In this document: positions 13,727 through 13,965 of the stretch, piece by piece
Layout: every line of letters begins with the position of its first letter
How positions within the stretch are numbered: position 1 is the first letter of the stretch
Assembly: GCA_024644125.1 (NCBI GenBank)
Contig: JAHELQ010000090.1
Location: forward strand, 1-13,965
Reading direction: 5' to 3'
From: Candidatus Aminicenantota bacterium
GTDB taxonomy: Bacteria > Acidobacteriota > Aminicenantia > UBA2199
DNA length: 13,965 nt
The notes under the pieces: generated by a model
Database searches by the model: none
Told to the model about the DNA's origin: nothing
What the model saw: the letters and a program-made list of their open reading frames with translations, nothing else
Position numbers and translations under genes: made by a program

Positions 13727-13965
13727 TTATTGGGCGAAATAACGGTTGATATGACCGATCACCTCTTCCGGTGTTGCCAGAGGAGTGACGCCGCGAATGT
13801 TCCAGGTATTCAAACCGAATACCATTTTGCCGTAGATCTGTGTGTAGGCTATTTCCGACAATGTGCCGTAACTGCCGTCGATCGCCACCAGAATATCGGA
13901 ATTCAACACAACGACGTTGTTGCGCATGTAACCGAGGCCTGTGGGGATGGCTATATCCACGTATG
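13727..13965 (-). CDS. LOG-like / TIGR00725-type Rossmann protein (5' part beyond the window)
   Basis: The last 78 residues of a protein whose start lies past the window edge. DIAIPTGLGYMRNNVVVLNSD and AIDGSYGTLSEIAYTQIYGKMVFGL match the second half of the small Rossmann-fold family related to cytokinin-activating LOG phosphoribohydrolases and often called TIGR00725. The usual GGxGTxxE phosphate-binding motif reads GSYGTLSE here, with Asp before it. LOG enzymes release the base from nucleoside monophosphates, whereas the function of the TIGR00725 subgroup in bacteria is unclear, so no activity is claimed. It is the first visible gene of the - strand block and ends 16 bases before truA. A start at the GTG 13960 would be internal, because the frame stays open to the window end. 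Confidence 0.75.
   Translation of the reverse strand, partial: YVDIAIPTGLGYMRNNVVVLNSDILVAIDGSYGTLSEIAYTQIYGKMVFGLNTWNIRGVTPLATPEEVIGHINRYFAQ

Noticed and set aside
1..13965. CRISPR arrays, tRNA/rRNA genes, insertion sequences, attachment sites
   Set aside because: Looked for regular direct repeats, cloverleaf-like segments, transposase or integrase motifs and terminal inverted repeats; none seen.

Overview
The window reads as one contiguous piece of bacterial chromosome: dense, moderate G+C, short gaps, overlapping genes, bacterial housekeeping genes (gpsA, plsY, truA, thpR) and Shine-Dalgarno/sigma70-like signals. I see no insertion sequence, phage gene, CRISPR array, tRNA or rRNA. The organism cannot be named from the sequence. 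A peroxide-stress module next to a long alpha-2-macroglobulin-type protein, a Na+/solute symporter and an FHA-GAF-cyclase would suit a free-living Gram-negative bacterium, perhaps in or near the FCB (Calditrichota/Zixibacteria-like) group; this is a low-confidence guess. The longest stretch without a gene is 186 bases (1932-2117).

Layout on the + strand. Bases 1-567 are the C-terminal end of an alpha-2-macroglobulin-family protein. Next is a peroxide-defence pair: a three-cysteine Prx6-type peroxiredoxin (706-1359) and a Fur-family regulator with PerR-type metal ligands (1473-1931). Two perfect copies of the palindrome TTGTAATNATTACAA bracket the peroxiredoxin promoter. Five co-directional genes follow (2118-8300): a D-Ala-D-Ala-ligase-like ATP-grasp enzyme fused to an M20-peptidase fold that has lost nearly all its metal ligands; an isochorismatase-like hydrolase; a thioredoxin-reductase-like flavoprotein without the redox CxxC; a short RlmN/Cfr-like radical SAM protein that lacks the RNA-binding N-terminal domain and one of the two catalytic cysteines; and a sodium:solute symporter.

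Layout on the - strand (13965 down to 8360). The genes are a LOG-like/TIGR00725-type protein (cut by the window end), truA, thpR, plsY, gpsA, an FHA-GAF-class III adenylate cyclase and a TPR lipoprotein. Several overlap by a few bases (thpR/plsY, plsY/gpsA, gpsA/cyclase), so they look like a translationally coupled operon joining RNA modification, phospholipid synthesis (gpsA makes glycerol-3-phosphate, plsY acylates it) and cAMP signalling. The + and - blocks converge at a strong hairpin (8309-8330).

The most interesting part is the 2118-8300 cluster. It looks like an uncharacterised small-molecule pathway: a transporter imports or exchanges a solute, a flavoprotein could supply electrons to the radical SAM enzyme, a hydrolase of the C-N/ester-cleaving superfamily acts on it, and an ATP-grasp ligase carrying a degenerate, possibly ligand-binding, peptidase domain forms an amide or peptide bond. 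The family assignments rest on visible motifs. The pathway idea is inference.
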